This document shows positions 42,770 through 52,663 of a stretch of 64,000 nucleotides of DNA, piece after piece (position 1 is the stretch's first letter; every line of letters begins with the position of its first letter). The stretch is from NCBI GenBank assembly GCA_002162955.1, contig MABD01000034.1:1-64000 (forward strand), read 5' to 3'. Made by a program: the position numbers and the translations under genes. Under the pieces are notes generated by a model. It made no database searches. It was not told the origin of the DNA and saw only the letters and a program-made list of their open reading frames with translations. The DNA is from Gammaproteobacteria bacterium 45_16_T64 (GTDB taxonomy: Bacteria; Pseudomonadota; Gammaproteobacteria; Pseudomonadales; Ketobacteraceae).

Positions 42770-43672
42770 ATGTACACACTTAACGACCCAAGACAACAAG
42801 CACTTCGAACAATGAGAGCTAGCATTCCCACAAGTATTTGGAATAGAAATGAGGAGCTTACATCCAATCTAAAGACCCGGATCAACAAACATCCCTTGAA
42901 TACTCACCCAATCATTTCTGAGCTTTACTCTGGTGTCTATGACTTAAACGCTATCCAGAGTATTCACCTAGAATACAGACATGCTATTGTAAAATTATTT
43001 ACTGATGCGTTGGGAATGGCACAATTTCAAACTCGCCAGCTCGAACCTAGACTAGCTCCAGGAGCAAAGATTGCGCCTCGATTCTTGCTTACACTGAATG
43101 CTCTCGACGAATATGGGTTTCAACCGGGTCTCGACTCAAAAAAATACTACAGAGGAAACCCTAACGCAGCGCATTATCCTTTGTTCGAAAGGGTTCTAGA
43201 CGATTTAAAAATAGATTCCACCGAGCGTAGCAATCACAAACCCAGCATTCAATCGCAAAAGCTGCACTCTTATTTGGAAGGTTCTTTTTCCAGTTATATC
43301 AGTATTTTAACATTACTCGCGGTCGCGGAAACGCAGGTTATTATTTTCAGCCCCGCATTGCGTAAGGCCACTGAATTGGTCGGAATCAATGTTGACGAGG
43401 GTTACTATCAAGTACACGGAACAACATCGGATAAAGATACAAATGCAGCCGATGATGATCACGAGGATGACCTTTGGAGCGCGCTAAACCAAGCCTGTCA
43501 TGAAGATGACAATGAACATTTACAACACATCACGCTTGAGTATCTACATTTGTGGAATAGTTTCTGGGATGCCCAACGTTCGAAAAATTCACCCCTCTCA
43601 CGTCCAGCATCGCGAAAAAGTGACCCAATATCCTCTAAAAAACTGCGCGAACTAGATGTTATGTTCAGCTAA
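42770..43672 (+). CDS. heme-oxygenase-like diiron oxidase 2
   Basis: A 300-residue helical protein that looks like a second HDO-superfamily member. The N-terminal part (HPLNTHPIISELYSG ... IHLEYRHAIVKLF) resembles the start of enzyme 1 (HRVNSHPLFSYF). The ligand region reads YYQVHGTT, then about ten residues later DDDHEDD, so the usual H-x3-D-x2-H block seems interrupted by an acidic insertion and activity needs proof. The 30-residue tail is Ser/Lys-rich. It is divergent from tetR and shares operator B. Confidence 0.65.
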   Translation: MYTLNDPRQQALRTMRASIPTSIWNRNEELTSNLKTRINKHPLNTHPIISELYSGVYDLNAIQSIHLEYRHAIVKLFTDALGMAQFQTRQLEPRLAPGAKIAPRFLLTLNALDEYGFQPGLDSKKYYRGNPNAAHYPLFERVLDDLKIDSTERSNHKPSIQSQKLHSYLEGSFSSYISILTLLAVAETQVIIFSPALRKATELVGINVDEGYYQVHGTTSDKDTNAADDDHEDDLWSALNQACHEDDNEHLQHITLEYLHLWNSFWDAQRSKNSPLSRPASRKSDPISSKKLRELDVMFS

Positions 43673-43846
43673 GGCTTTATTTGTACCTCGCTCCCTGAGC
43701 GGTACGGCCACAGAAGTTTACTCGCAATTGCGAATGGTCATACCGCCAACAGTGGCATAGGTACATTCTCGACCCAAGACTAGTACGGTCCATACCCATA
43801 GGATGTTTATTATATTCATAACTCAATCCTATTCAACACTTGCTCT

Positions 43847-44770
43847 TCAATTTACTATTTCGCCAGTATCGACACCATAAATGAAATAATCCATAACAGT
43901 TTTTCTAAAGTTAGCGTCCTGTCCATTCCATTCTTCCATATTTATCAAGAACATCTTAATAAATTCATCGGTAATCAATGGGTTAATTTGGTCAATCACA
44001 TGCCGTCCGAATTCATCATTATTGCAAGCGATAGCGATTTTTTTATGTACGCGATGCTCAGTTAGCCGATAATTGATATAAGGGTTATGTGTGTTATTTA
44101 ACTTTGCTTGCGTCGGGGCAGTAAGCGGATTTTCAATCACATAATCAACTCGATCTGCATCCAGCAACTTTAGATTTAGTTGATTTGTCCCCCCGCCGAA
44201 CTCCATCACTTTTTTGGTCCCAATATAAGGTGCTATATAGGAGTGCAACACAGGGTATCTTGTATTTGTTTTTGTGGCATCAAAGTAAACGGGTAACACC
44301 CCGAGCGTCAACGATCTCTTCTGAAGTATGTGCTCCAGTGAAACCAAGTCGCCAGGCTTACCAATAAGATCGGATTTTTTCCCATGGGCGACCAACACAT
44401 AGGGCGCGGTAACACCATAGGCTTTTGAATACACAATATTTTTCGGAAGAAAACCAAGCCATAACAACGGCGTGCAGGTTTGGCTTCGTAGCGCCTCCAC
44501 AGCCCAACGTTTACCATTCACATACAGTTGAGTATGTTTATATTGCGGTAACGAGGTTTTGAGGTAGGCAAGTAACTTATCGCCATAGCCTTGATGCTTA
44601 TAGGGCCCCTCTTCAATAAAATCCGGCTTAAAATCCCACACCAACCAGCGGATACTAGGCTCAGCAACAGCATGCAAGGAGCTCGCCCATAATGAAGCAA
44701 CCATTAATAATGTCCTAATAATCAAAGCATTATTGATGGAATGTGGCTGAAATTGAGTGGATAGATACAT
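43847..44770 (-). CDS. periplasmic solute-binding protein (TIGR02285-like)
   Basis: A 307-residue exported protein. A signal segment is at about residues 14-37 (ending HAVAEP), followed by text typical of family-3-like periplasmic binding proteins of the TIGR02285 kind (GYGDKLLAYLK, FLPKNIVYSKAYG). No transporter is adjacent, so it could be a sensor-like or orphan binding protein. I use ATG 44770; a TTG at 44788 is in frame. It begins just after the end of the giant envelope protein gene and is likely co-transcribed with it. Confidence 0.7.
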   Translation of the reverse strand: MYLSTQFQPHSINNALIIRTLLMVASLWASSLHAVAEPSIRWLVWDFKPDFIEEGPYKHQGYGDKLLAYLKTSLPQYKHTQLYVNGKRWAVEALRSQTCTPLLWLGFLPKNIVYSKAYGVTAPYVLVAHGKKSDLIGKPGDLVSLEHILQKRSLTLGVLPVYFDATKTNTRYPVLHSYIAPYIGTKKVMEFGGGTNQLNLKLLDADRVDYVIENPLTAPTQAKLNNTHNPYINYRLTEHRVHKKIAIACNNDEFGRHVIDQINPLITDEFIKMFLINMEEWNGQDANFRKTVMDYFIYGVDTGEIVN

Positions 44771-44794
44771 CCACTCAGTGTAGTTCAATTCATT

Positions 44795-47700
44795 CTATTC
44801 AGCGTCATCAGTACCATTATCAGGCTTACCCACGGTGGATTTTCCCACTGGAGCTTCCGCCTTTTCCATCGGTTCGGTGAAACATTCCCAACCCCAGCGC
44901 AACCAGCGTAACAACGCAAAAGCCAACCATAAGGACCACACCAACATCGCTAAGCGGTACGCCCCCATGTGTAAACTAATAATCCAACCGCTTGGCATGA
45001 TTCCATCCGTTCGATCTTGATACCAATTCAACCAACTCGCACTGGACCCATTCCCTGAAATCTGCATTTCAGGGGTACCAAACACAAGACTCGACGCGAC
45101 AGACGATAATAAGGAAAATAACATCAGCGCAGTTAACAATCCTATTGCCCATTGTACTAACGTTTGCTGCCTTGATGTTAACACTTGACCTGATTGCGCC
45201 CATTGCTGGCGCCAGTGCATCGCAAAAAACCAACCAATAATGAGCAGAATCATCGGTACAAACGTTGTCGCCACACCCAAACCTAGCAGTGCCCACTCAT
45301 ATGGCTTCAATATCGACCATGATGCTCTGCCAAGAAAATAACTGGCCGCGAGTATCACAAGCGCCACACCCCAAAATAATAACGCAGGCCCCATGGACGG
45401 ACCCCCAACAAATATCGTCCATCGATCTCTAGGCATCGACACACGAACGCTCAGATTACTTGCAGGTTGCATTAGATCGAATTCGGGCGTGCTAATATTA
45501 AATCGCGCACCGTCATCGCTAAGCCAATGTACTTCGGCCCGATGCTCACCGGGTTTTACTGGGATCACGACTTTACCGCTATCATCTGCACGCACCTGGC
45601 TTTCACCATCAACAATGACAGATTCCACATCCACATTGCCCGGTAACGTCAAACTATATTCACCGGCAACACTACTTCGCATCACAAAAGATAAGGTCGA
45701 CTTTGTCGCTCTCGCACCCGGTTCATACAATAGATCCACAGATTGCAATGTTAATGTTCGCCCTTCAACAGCCGCAGGTTTTTCAATGCGCAGTGTCACT
45801 TGATCCCCTGCAATAGGCCACCAGCTGAGTTGATTCCGCCCTTCCTGTTTAATCGGCAAAATACCTTGATAGTCCACATGCCAACGCTGTGAAGGTAATA
45901 TGTTCCATGTTTCTGTCCACTGCCCTTGCGTGGCAAGCAAGGTAATCGAGTCCCGTGGTTGAATAATAGATTCCCACACCAGTGTATTTTGTTTCGCGCG
46001 CAATGAAACCAACACCTTACCATCTTCCACAGGGAAATCCGTTGTCAGGGACTCTCCCTTTAATAGAGGCACCGAAAGGTTGATGGGGCCACGTCCAGGT
46101 GCGATACGTATCACACGGGTAGTCAGTCGCCATTCAATATCTAAATCTAAGGTTCTGTCGATTCTTACAAAAGCAGGAGCAGGGTCCGCAAGCAACTGTT
46201 TTTGTTCTTCCTTCTCTTCCGTTTTAATGACGCGGGTTAGCTGTATATTACGTCCCTTCACTTGCCCTTTCACATACCCCGTCGCTTCCCAACCAACCAC
46301 TGACAACTGAATATTATGCGGCGATAGTTTAAAGGGGAAGTTAAGTTGCTCGACTTGCTGATGATTTCCTCGGATATGGATGTTATTTCGACCTTCAGCG
46401 AGCAACAACATCATCTGTCCTGCACGCTGTGAAAGTACAGCGTCCACCCCATCAATGGTGACTTCTGTAGGTAGCCAACTAGCACTATCTACCGGTAAAG
46501 GCACCACCACTTGAGTGGTAGCATCTATAATTAAGTCGATCGAAATTGAACGTTCATCAACTGTTAATAAGCCTTGGCTAATCGCAGCGCAATGGGGCAA
46601 ACACGCTGCCGGGGCCAACAGCCGTTGCTCCAACTCCTTTAGCAACGCATCGGAAGGGGAATCTGATAATGATTGGGCTCCCCCAGTCAGTTCCTTCGCG
46701 ACGACAGGCGAAGAAACTCCCGTTAATCCCAACATACAGAACATAATAACCACTGCTCCCACGCTAGCCACTTTACCCGAAGCCCCACGCATAATGTCAG
46801 CAACGGCACCCGGCCTAATGCCAATATTTTTGATAAAGAGCAGTAATAACAAACTGAGAAAACATACGCGCAATATATTCATCACTTTATTTGCCAATGG
46901 ATTCACCATCCACAACTGTACCTGCTGATCCCCTGTCACCGGTCCACTCCAATATAAACGGGATTGATTCCATTCCCATTGAGGCACGCCAGGTCCTGTT
47001 TGAATTTTGGTATTTACATCGTAACGCTTACGACGTTTACTGATTTTTTCTTTGACGTAGTTCCGACTACTCAATTTACTCACGGACGACATCCCTTCCT
47101 GCGCTAATTCAAAGTCGGCCCCTAGCATTTGAGGTGGCTCGAAGGAATCATTCTCGAACTGCAATGCAGCCTCGCGAGCAACCTCTTTATTGGGGTATTC
47201 AAGTTGCGGATATATCGCTTGTCTTACTTGGTTTATCGCAAAGGGAATAAGGCTGAGCAGCAAGGTCAATAAGATCCCGCGATAAGCTAACGCGGTCAAT
47301 CGGCGCCAGCGCCCCTCAGGAACCACCTTTAACAGACTGAATAATGCCAATAATAATAGCCATGCAACAGACCACGGCGCGCCATCCACATCGTGTACCA
47401 ATAGCAGAGCAACGCCCGCAACCACTGCCCAGCGCGCATCAAAAATTCGAAAGGTACAGACCACCGTCACTAGGAAAATAAATACATGCCACAAACTCCA
47501 ACTACTCACCCATGAATTACGTACAGTATCAGCACCACTCGCAGCAAATAACATCCATCCCGGCGGCAACTGTATATTCATCGATAACGATTGCATCGGC
47601 TCAGACCACCCTGCTGCCGAGAAATTTAATTCGTCACGACTAATTCGTCCGACCGCTTCCAAGCTCATTTCACCGGGTCGCACTTCTACGCCGACACTTC

Positions 47701-48958
47701 CGTTCCCCTCTTTCATTTTGGTAACCACTTGCGGCTTGCCGTTCACGCTTACCCGACCCAATTCGAAATCTGCTTGAGCAGACAAGCGACCGATAGACTG
47801 CACATTACCGTTCATCTCGTCTTTTACCGTAAAACCACCACCATCAAAATCCAACCAGAGGTAACGTTGCAATGATAATTTATTATTATCAGGACTGGCA
47901 TCACCTCGAATTTTTTCATCCAAACTGAAAACCTCACCCTCGGACACCACATAGGTAGGCAACATTTTCCATTCATTAGGCAATCCCGTTTGGCCAGGAT
48001 CGATGGGGAGAACACCGGATATTTTTACCGTACGAAATTTACGCTCTGCAACAAAGGTCCAAATTTCTTGCTCGGGCCAATCCTCACTGAGTCGCTCCGT
48101 CACGATTCCCGCAGACTCCTTAACCTGACGAGACCGTAACGTAAATTGCCAACGGCCCGGCTTCACTTGCACCCGTAACTGCCCGTCGTCTTCCACACGA
48201 GCAGGCAGCGGCGAATTAAACACGATAGTTTCGAACCCCTCCAATTGCATTCGTCCGAGCAATAACTCCCGGCTTACACCAGCAACATCCAATTCCACCC
48301 GCGTTTCCACGACTAATGGCACGCCATCTTTCACCTGACGAAACACCCTTGCCGTCACTGAATTATTCTTACTGCTACTGAGGTCTATTTTCTGATCGTT
48401 GGCAAACCATAACCTGCCCTTTGCATCTTTGTTAACAGAAGTGATGGCTTGACCATCAATCACCAAAGAAATAATCCCTGTATTGGTGGGAACCGCAATA
48501 GATTCTGGCCGCTTCTTCCACGCGAATTCACCGACAATGTCGTAATCCCCGGGTTGCATAAAAACACTGGGTTTATTGTTACGAATAACCACCGCCAAAG
48601 CTTTTCGCTTCGATTCGGTTTTTATAAGCGCAACATTTTTCGGCCAATAATAATGGTCTCCGGGTAACACCACCCAACCCTCGCGATACAAACGCCAAGA
48701 TTGTTGAAAAGTAGCGCCACTAGAGGTGATATCAAGAGATAGTGATGTCGGCCAGCGACAAAAACGACCGCTTTGCTGGTCATATTTATGGGGGCATGCA
48801 TATTCCTTGTGTTCATGCATTACCCAAGCTTCCCAAGGAAGTAAGCTTTCAGGAATATAGGGTGCTATTTGTACGGCACTCACGCTAGATGAAAAGAGAA
48901 GACAACAATAAAGAAGTACTGCTGTTAATTGCCCAGTAGCCAATCGACGATCACACAT
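44795..48958 (-). CDS. giant envelope protein of unknown function
   Basis: A 1387-residue protein with a signal peptide (about residues 8-28), a large periplasmic part, about three to four membrane helices in the middle (residues 500-590), another near 700-750, a second periplasmic part of about 450 residues made of beta-strand text (IDGVDAVLSQRAGQMMLLL, EVHWLSDDGARFNIS), and four to five helices at the C-terminus. I do not recognise the family. The ATG at 48958 is preceded by AGGGGTG; a GTG 21 bases upstream is less likely. The downstream binding-protein gene suggests a shared envelope function. Confidence 0.8.
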   Translation of the reverse strand: MCDRRLATGQLTAVLLYCCLLFSSSVSAVQIAPYIPESLLPWEAWVMHEHKEYACPHKYDQQSGRFCRWPTSLSLDITSSGATFQQSWRLYREGWVVLPGDHYYWPKNVALIKTESKRKALAVVIRNNKPSVFMQPGDYDIVGEFAWKKRPESIAVPTNTGIISLVIDGQAITSVNKDAKGRLWFANDQKIDLSSSKNNSVTARVFRQVKDGVPLVVETRVELDVAGVSRELLLGRMQLEGFETIVFNSPLPARVEDDGQLRVQVKPGRWQFTLRSRQVKESAGIVTERLSEDWPEQEIWTFVAERKFRTVKISGVLPIDPGQTGLPNEWKMLPTYVVSEGEVFSLDEKIRGDASPDNNKLSLQRYLWLDFDGGGFTVKDEMNGNVQSIGRLSAQADFELGRVSVNGKPQVVTKMKEGNGSVGVEVRPGEMSLEAVGRISRDELNFSAAGWSEPMQSLSMNIQLPPGWMLFAASGADTVRNSWVSSWSLWHVFIFLVTVVCTFRIFDARWAVVAGVALLLVHDVDGAPWSVAWLLLLALFSLLKVVPEGRWRRLTALAYRGILLTLLLSLIPFAINQVRQAIYPQLEYPNKEVAREAALQFENDSFEPPQMLGADFELAQEGMSSVSKLSSRNYVKEKISKRRKRYDVNTKIQTGPGVPQWEWNQSRLYWSGPVTGDQQVQLWMVNPLANKVMNILRVCFLSLLLLLFIKNIGIRPGAVADIMRGASGKVASVGAVVIMFCMLGLTGVSSPVVAKELTGGAQSLSDSPSDALLKELEQRLLAPAACLPHCAAISQGLLTVDERSISIDLIIDATTQVVVPLPVDSASWLPTEVTIDGVDAVLSQRAGQMMLLLAEGRNNIHIRGNHQQVEQLNFPFKLSPHNIQLSVVGWEATGYVKGQVKGRNIQLTRVIKTEEKEEQKQLLADPAPAFVRIDRTLDLDIEWRLTTRVIRIAPGRGPINLSVPLLKGESLTTDFPVEDGKVLVSLRAKQNTLVWESIIQPRDSITLLATQGQWTETWNILPSQRWHVDYQGILPIKQEGRNQLSWWPIAGDQVTLRIEKPAAVEGRTLTLQSVDLLYEPGARATKSTLSFVMRSSVAGEYSLTLPGNVDVESVIVDGESQVRADDSGKVVIPVKPGEHRAEVHWLSDDGARFNISTPEFDLMQPASNLSVRVSMPRDRWTIFVGGPSMGPALLFWGVALVILAASYFLGRASWSILKPYEWALLGLGVATTFVPMILLIIGWFFAMHWRQQWAQSGQVLTSRQQTLVQWAIGLLTALMLFSLLSSVASSLVFGTPEMQISGNGSSASWLNWYQDRTDGIMPSGWIISLHMGAYRLAMLVWSLWLAFALLRWLRWGWECFTEPMEKAEAPVGKSTVGKPDNGTDDAE

Positions 48959-49062
48959 ATTCACCCCTGTTGAGGCCACTCGCTTGTGAGAATACTCTTC
49001 GATTGAATGGCCATTAATCCTTTGACCTTGGTTTTACCATCCCCTCCCTGATGAATGCAATT

Positions 49063-49776
49063 CTATTCCGTTAAATCGACGTTTTTAACCATCACCAAAA
49101 ACAAAGCCGACGAGATGCCTGAGGCGCCAAACACCATACACATCACCATCACCTGATATTGCGCAGCAATGAGTGGGGATATTCCCGACAATATTTGCCC
49201 GGTCATCATTCCCGGAATTGACACCAACCCAACGGCTAACAAAGAATTAACCACCGGAATAATAGATGCTTGAAAGGCGATATTCTTTGCTGTCTGATAA
49301 CTTTCCCCCCGCATCATCTCCGCGTGTAATCGCTCCCCCGCCAAACTGACACTATTCATCGAACTGGCAAATATCATGCCTGCTAGCGGCACCACATAAC
49401 GAGGGGAATACCAAGGAGATAACGTAAGCACCCCTTGAGAGACGCATAATAATGTCACACCACCACCAATTACGATGGCCAACAATGCGTAACGAAATAA
49501 TGTCCGGCGATGTTGCTTGATGGACCCCAGTGCGATCCAACTAGAAGAAAACACCATCACGATGAGAACCGCCACGATAAATGCACTGCTATCCGAGTCA
49601 AAAATATACGACAGCACATAACCAATGAGCAGCAGTTGCAGTAACATTCGTGCAATTGCATACAGCGCATTTTTGGTATCTAAACGCCAACAACCAATAA
49701 TCCCCACCACTAATGCTACCGGTACAAATGCGACCAATAGATTAATCAGAGGAATAGTTTGTACCGTACTGCTCAT
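49063..49776 (-). CDS. fetB: FetB-like ABC permease (UPF0014)
   Basis: A 237-residue inner-membrane protein with about six to seven helices. It matches the FetB/UPF0014 family, including SSWIALGSIKQHRR and AGERLHAEMMRGE ... IPGMMTGQILSG. In E. coli FetAB exports iron. No FetA ATPase gene is adjacent, so the partner must be elsewhere or the protein acts differently. Its start overlaps the DUF695 stop by one base. Confidence 0.85.
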   Translation of the reverse strand: MSSTVQTIPLINLLVAFVPVALVVGIIGCWRLDTKNALYAIARMLLQLLLIGYVLSYIFDSDSSAFIVAVLIVMVFSSSWIALGSIKQHRRTLFRYALLAIVIGGGVTLLCVSQGVLTLSPWYSPRYVVPLAGMIFASSMNSVSLAGERLHAEMMRGESYQTAKNIAFQASIIPVVNSLLAVGLVSIPGMMTGQILSGISPLIAAQYQVMVMCMVFGASGISSALFLVMVKNVDLTE

Positions 49777-50216
49777 TAATCGACAGACTGACCGGTGTTC
49801 TTTAGCAAGTTAGTATAGTCTTTCCATTCAGGATCATTTTCGATCGCCATCTGAATAGGGTATTGCTCATGACCAAACAAGGCTTTGTTAATTTGCTCTT
49901 GCAATACCTCGATCTCTGAACAATAACCAGACCACTCTTTAATACCGTTGTGTAAATATATTTTGTAGAAAATACACAGATTGTCTTTCTCTAACGCACC
50001 GAAGATTGCCTCTTCAAACGACGCCATTGAGGCAATAAGATCACGACTAGGCATACCGCTATTTTCATCAGGCACATAATCCCAAGTAATACGAAGAATA
50101 TGAGGATGGCTCTTAGTTCCCACTAAGTCTTTAAGATGCCCACGCCCCCTAATCAGAATCGGAAACCCATCTTCTTTGCCTTCGGCGGCGAACCAGCGAT
50201 CATCAATCGAAATCAT
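49776..50216 (-). CDS. DUF695-like protein
   Basis: A 146-residue cytoplasmic protein resembling DUF695: DRWFAAEGKEDGFPILIRGR at the start, then ITWDYVP, SGMPSRDL, and KEWSGYCSEI. Function unknown. The stop overlaps the start of the fetB-like gene by one base (TAATG), so the two are coupled. Confidence 0.65.
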   Translation of the reverse strand: MISIDDRWFAAEGKEDGFPILIRGRGHLKDLVGTKSHPHILRITWDYVPDENSGMPSRDLIASMASFEEAIFGALEKDNLCIFYKIYLHNGIKEWSGYCSEIEVLQEQINKALFGHEQYPIQMAIENDPEWKDYTNLLKNTGQSVD

Positions 50217-50268
50217 ACTCTATACCTATACTCACGTGCTTAACTTATGCGCCAATCCCTGAGATTAG

Positions 50269-51777
50269 CTACTCAAAACTCAACCGATAGCCAATGGCAT
50301 ACCACATCTCTTGCTCTGTGATGAGCTCTCCTCTGTCCAATGGATGCTCCTTTAACCAGTCTTTGGGAAACTGCAGGAATACACCATCACCTTTGGCGTG
50401 AATCAGGAAACTAGGAAGATGTAGCTCTCGGCGAGAGCGGTGCAATATAACAGACAATCGCAATAATAGCGCCAACCTTAACGTTGGCACTTTGCCACTA
50501 GAAGTCATCTCAGTGAACTGCACAATGCGTATCTTACGCCGATGATTGCCCACCAAGATAGATAATAGTTTTTTGTCCTGTTGCGAAAATCCGGGCATAT
50601 CCGCTTGGGCTAGAATGTATGCACTATGCTTGTGAAAGCTTGAATGTGAGATCATTAGACCCACTTCATGGGTATCTGCCGCCCAACGCAACATGTCCCG
50701 CCCCTCTGCCTCAAGCTCCCACACCTTCTGAACCTGATCAAACGCTTGAAGCGCCGTCTGCTCAACCCGACGGGCCTGCGCTTGATCAACGCCATATCGC
50801 GATGTCAGCGATTGAATGGTACGCATGCACACGTTTTCGTTATCTTGCCGTCCCAGCATGTCATACAACACACCTTCTCGCAGTGCGCCGCTGGAATATT
50901 TCAGTTTCTCGATACCCAGTTGCTCGAAAATCCCAATCATAATCGCCAGACCAGAAGGGAAGACCGAGCCACGATTAGGCTTAACTCCCGCAATGGAAAT
51001 ATCATCGAGCGTTTCGAAGGAGAGTACAAGGTCAGATAACCGATGCAGAGCATCCAAGGTGATGACTTCATCCCCCAGGTTATTCTCAATCACCGCATTA
51101 CGAATTGCCTTAACGGTGCCTGAAGCGCCTACCGCTGAGTCCCACCCTGCTTCGGTATAGGCATATTCGATCGCCATGACCTCTCGTCTTGCAGCAAGTA
51201 CAGCTCGACGAAAGCCCCTTGCGGTGATTTGTCGATCAGGAAAGAAACGCTCTCGATAAGACACACACCCCATATGCAAGCTTTCGGTGAGTAAAGGATC
51301 AAAGCCTTTACCAATGATAAACTCCGTTGAACCACCACCAATATCGAAGACCAATCGATGGCCATCTTGCAAACTCAAGGAATGCGACACGCCTAAATAT
51401 ATTAGCCGAGCTTCCTCTCGACCATCGACAACATCCACCGGACAGCCGAGGATTTTTTGTGCCTGACTCAAAAATAAGGGACCATTCTTTGCCTGACGTA
51501 ATGTATTCGTACCGATACAACGAATATTACGTGTCGGGATGTTTTCAGTCCGTTGCGAGAATTTCCGTAGGCACTGTAGCCCCCGGTCTATCGCACCGCT
51601 GCTAAGTTCCCCTGCATCATTTAACCCCGAGGCTAGCATGACCTTTTCCGCAAATTTGTCAACTGGCCTAACTTCTCCGGATTCAAGCTTCGCTACAACC
51701 ATATGGAAACTATTCGAACCCATATCAATAGCCGCCATCACCGTGTCATTTTGATTGTCGGATGCTTGATCGTTCAA
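50269..51777 (-). CDS. ppx: exopolyphosphatase / guanosine pentaphosphatase
   Basis: Releases phosphate from the ends of polyphosphate. A 502-residue Ppx/GppA protein with the ASKHA ATPase-like fold: AAIDMGSNSFHM (phosphate 1), FDIGGGSTEF (phosphate 2), a YLGVSHSL region and a C-terminal HD-like helical part (WAADTHEVG). The start is TTG 51777, about eight bases after AAGGA; the next in-frame ATG is just before the AAIDMGSNS motif, too far in. ppk1 and ppx both use TTG starts here. Confidence 0.93.
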   Translation of the reverse strand: MNDQASDNQNDTVMAAIDMGSNSFHMVVAKLESGEVRPVDKFAEKVMLASGLNDAGELSSGAIDRGLQCLRKFSQRTENIPTRNIRCIGTNTLRQAKNGPLFLSQAQKILGCPVDVVDGREEARLIYLGVSHSLSLQDGHRLVFDIGGGSTEFIIGKGFDPLLTESLHMGCVSYRERFFPDRQITARGFRRAVLAARREVMAIEYAYTEAGWDSAVGASGTVKAIRNAVIENNLGDEVITLDALHRLSDLVLSFETLDDISIAGVKPNRGSVFPSGLAIMIGIFEQLGIEKLKYSSGALREGVLYDMLGRQDNENVCMRTIQSLTSRYGVDQAQARRVEQTALQAFDQVQKVWELEAEGRDMLRWAADTHEVGLMISHSSFHKHSAYILAQADMPGFSQQDKKLLSILVGNHRRKIRIVQFTEMTSSGKVPTLRLALLLRLSVILHRSRRELHLPSFLIHAKGDGVFLQFPKDWLKEHPLDRGELITEQEMWYAIGYRLSFE

Positions 51778-52020
51778 GGATGATTCCTTATTTACAGACT
51801 GAATTATCGATTAATGTGAGAACGTCACCAAAATGAATAGCTTAGGACATCCACCGTGCACATAGTTGATAATATCATCTCCTCCGGCCTTGAAAAGTAG
51901 AAATGCATCGCCATATTTCATTGCAGATCACAAACAGAACAGTACAATGTTTTCCTTATTAGCTATCACGCGTTCCTCCTTCCTGTGGAATGCCCTATTT
52001 TAAGCACACCGGAGAGTAAA

Positions 52021-52344
52021 ATGAGCGTAATTGTAAGCGTCACTGACAGTAATTTTGAAGCAGAAGTGCTTCAATCAGATTGCCCTGTATTAGTTGATTA
52101 TTGGGCAGAGTGGTGTGGCCCCTGCAAGATGATCGCTCCCATTCTTGAGGAAATCATTGGTGAATACGGTGACAAGCTTAAGATCGCCAAGCTCAATATT
52201 GATGAAAATGAGAACACCCCACCTAAATACGGCATTCGTGGCATTCCTACACTGATGTTATTCAAAAACGGCAATGTAGAAGCCACCAAAGTCGGTGCAT
52301 TGTCTAAGTCTCAACTAACGGCATTTTTAGACAGCAATCTGTAG
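52021..52344 (+). CDS. trxA: thioredoxin 1
   Basis: A 107-residue cytoplasmic thioredoxin. Active-site Cys32/Cys35 in WCGPCK, the cis-Pro in RGIPTL and the usual C-terminal helix are all present. ATG 52021 follows a CGGAG ribosome-binding site; an upstream frame extension (51985) is unlike the family. Precedes rho, a common gammaproteobacterial order. Confidence 0.97.
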   Translation: MSVIVSVTDSNFEAEVLQSDCPVLVDYWAEWCGPCKMIAPILEEIIGEYGDKLKIAKLNIDENENTPPKYGIRGIPTLMLFKNGNVEATKVGALSKSQLTAFLDSNL

Positions 52345-52368
52345 CCGTTATTGCAAGATTTACGCAAG

Positions 52369-52397
52369 GGTCAACCCAGTGTTGGCCTTTGTTTTTT
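52369..52397 (+). terminator. intrinsic terminator of trxA
   Basis: GGTCAAC-CCAGT-GTTGGCC stem (one G-U pair) followed by TTTGTTTTTT, 25 bases after the trxA stop. Confidence 0.85.
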
Positions 52398-52429
52398 GTT
52401 GACTTAGCACAAATTCTTTGCATTTATTA

Positions 52430-52457
52430 TTGACCACAAGCAAAGAAATGTTAGTAT
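52430..52457 (+). promoter_or_regulatory. sigma70-type promoter candidate for rho
   Basis: TTGACC, 16 bases, TAGTAT. This is the best -35/-10 pair between trxA and rho, with a start expected near 52464. Confidence 0.5.
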
Positions 52458-52663
52458 GCCGCTGGACGCTCTCATCAGGGAGTGCTAGATTGTAAAGCAC
52501 CAACACATTTCACATCCCATCGCGGTTAGCCTTTCTTGTATAAATCCAGACAACACTTTCGACGACCTGTCTTTTCGGTTCATGAAAATACTCTGAATAT
52601 TTGTGATGATTGTCTGCCACTCGCCGCTAAACTATGACCTTTAACTAAAACCTCCTCACGCGT

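Larger units (their letters stand above)
52345..52663. other. trxA-rho intergenic region (rho leader)
   Basis: A 319-base gap with the trxA terminator, a rho promoter candidate (52430-52457) and a leader of about 200 bases before the rho ATG. A long leader is usual for rho, which is autoregulated. No gene was found. Confidence 0.6.
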
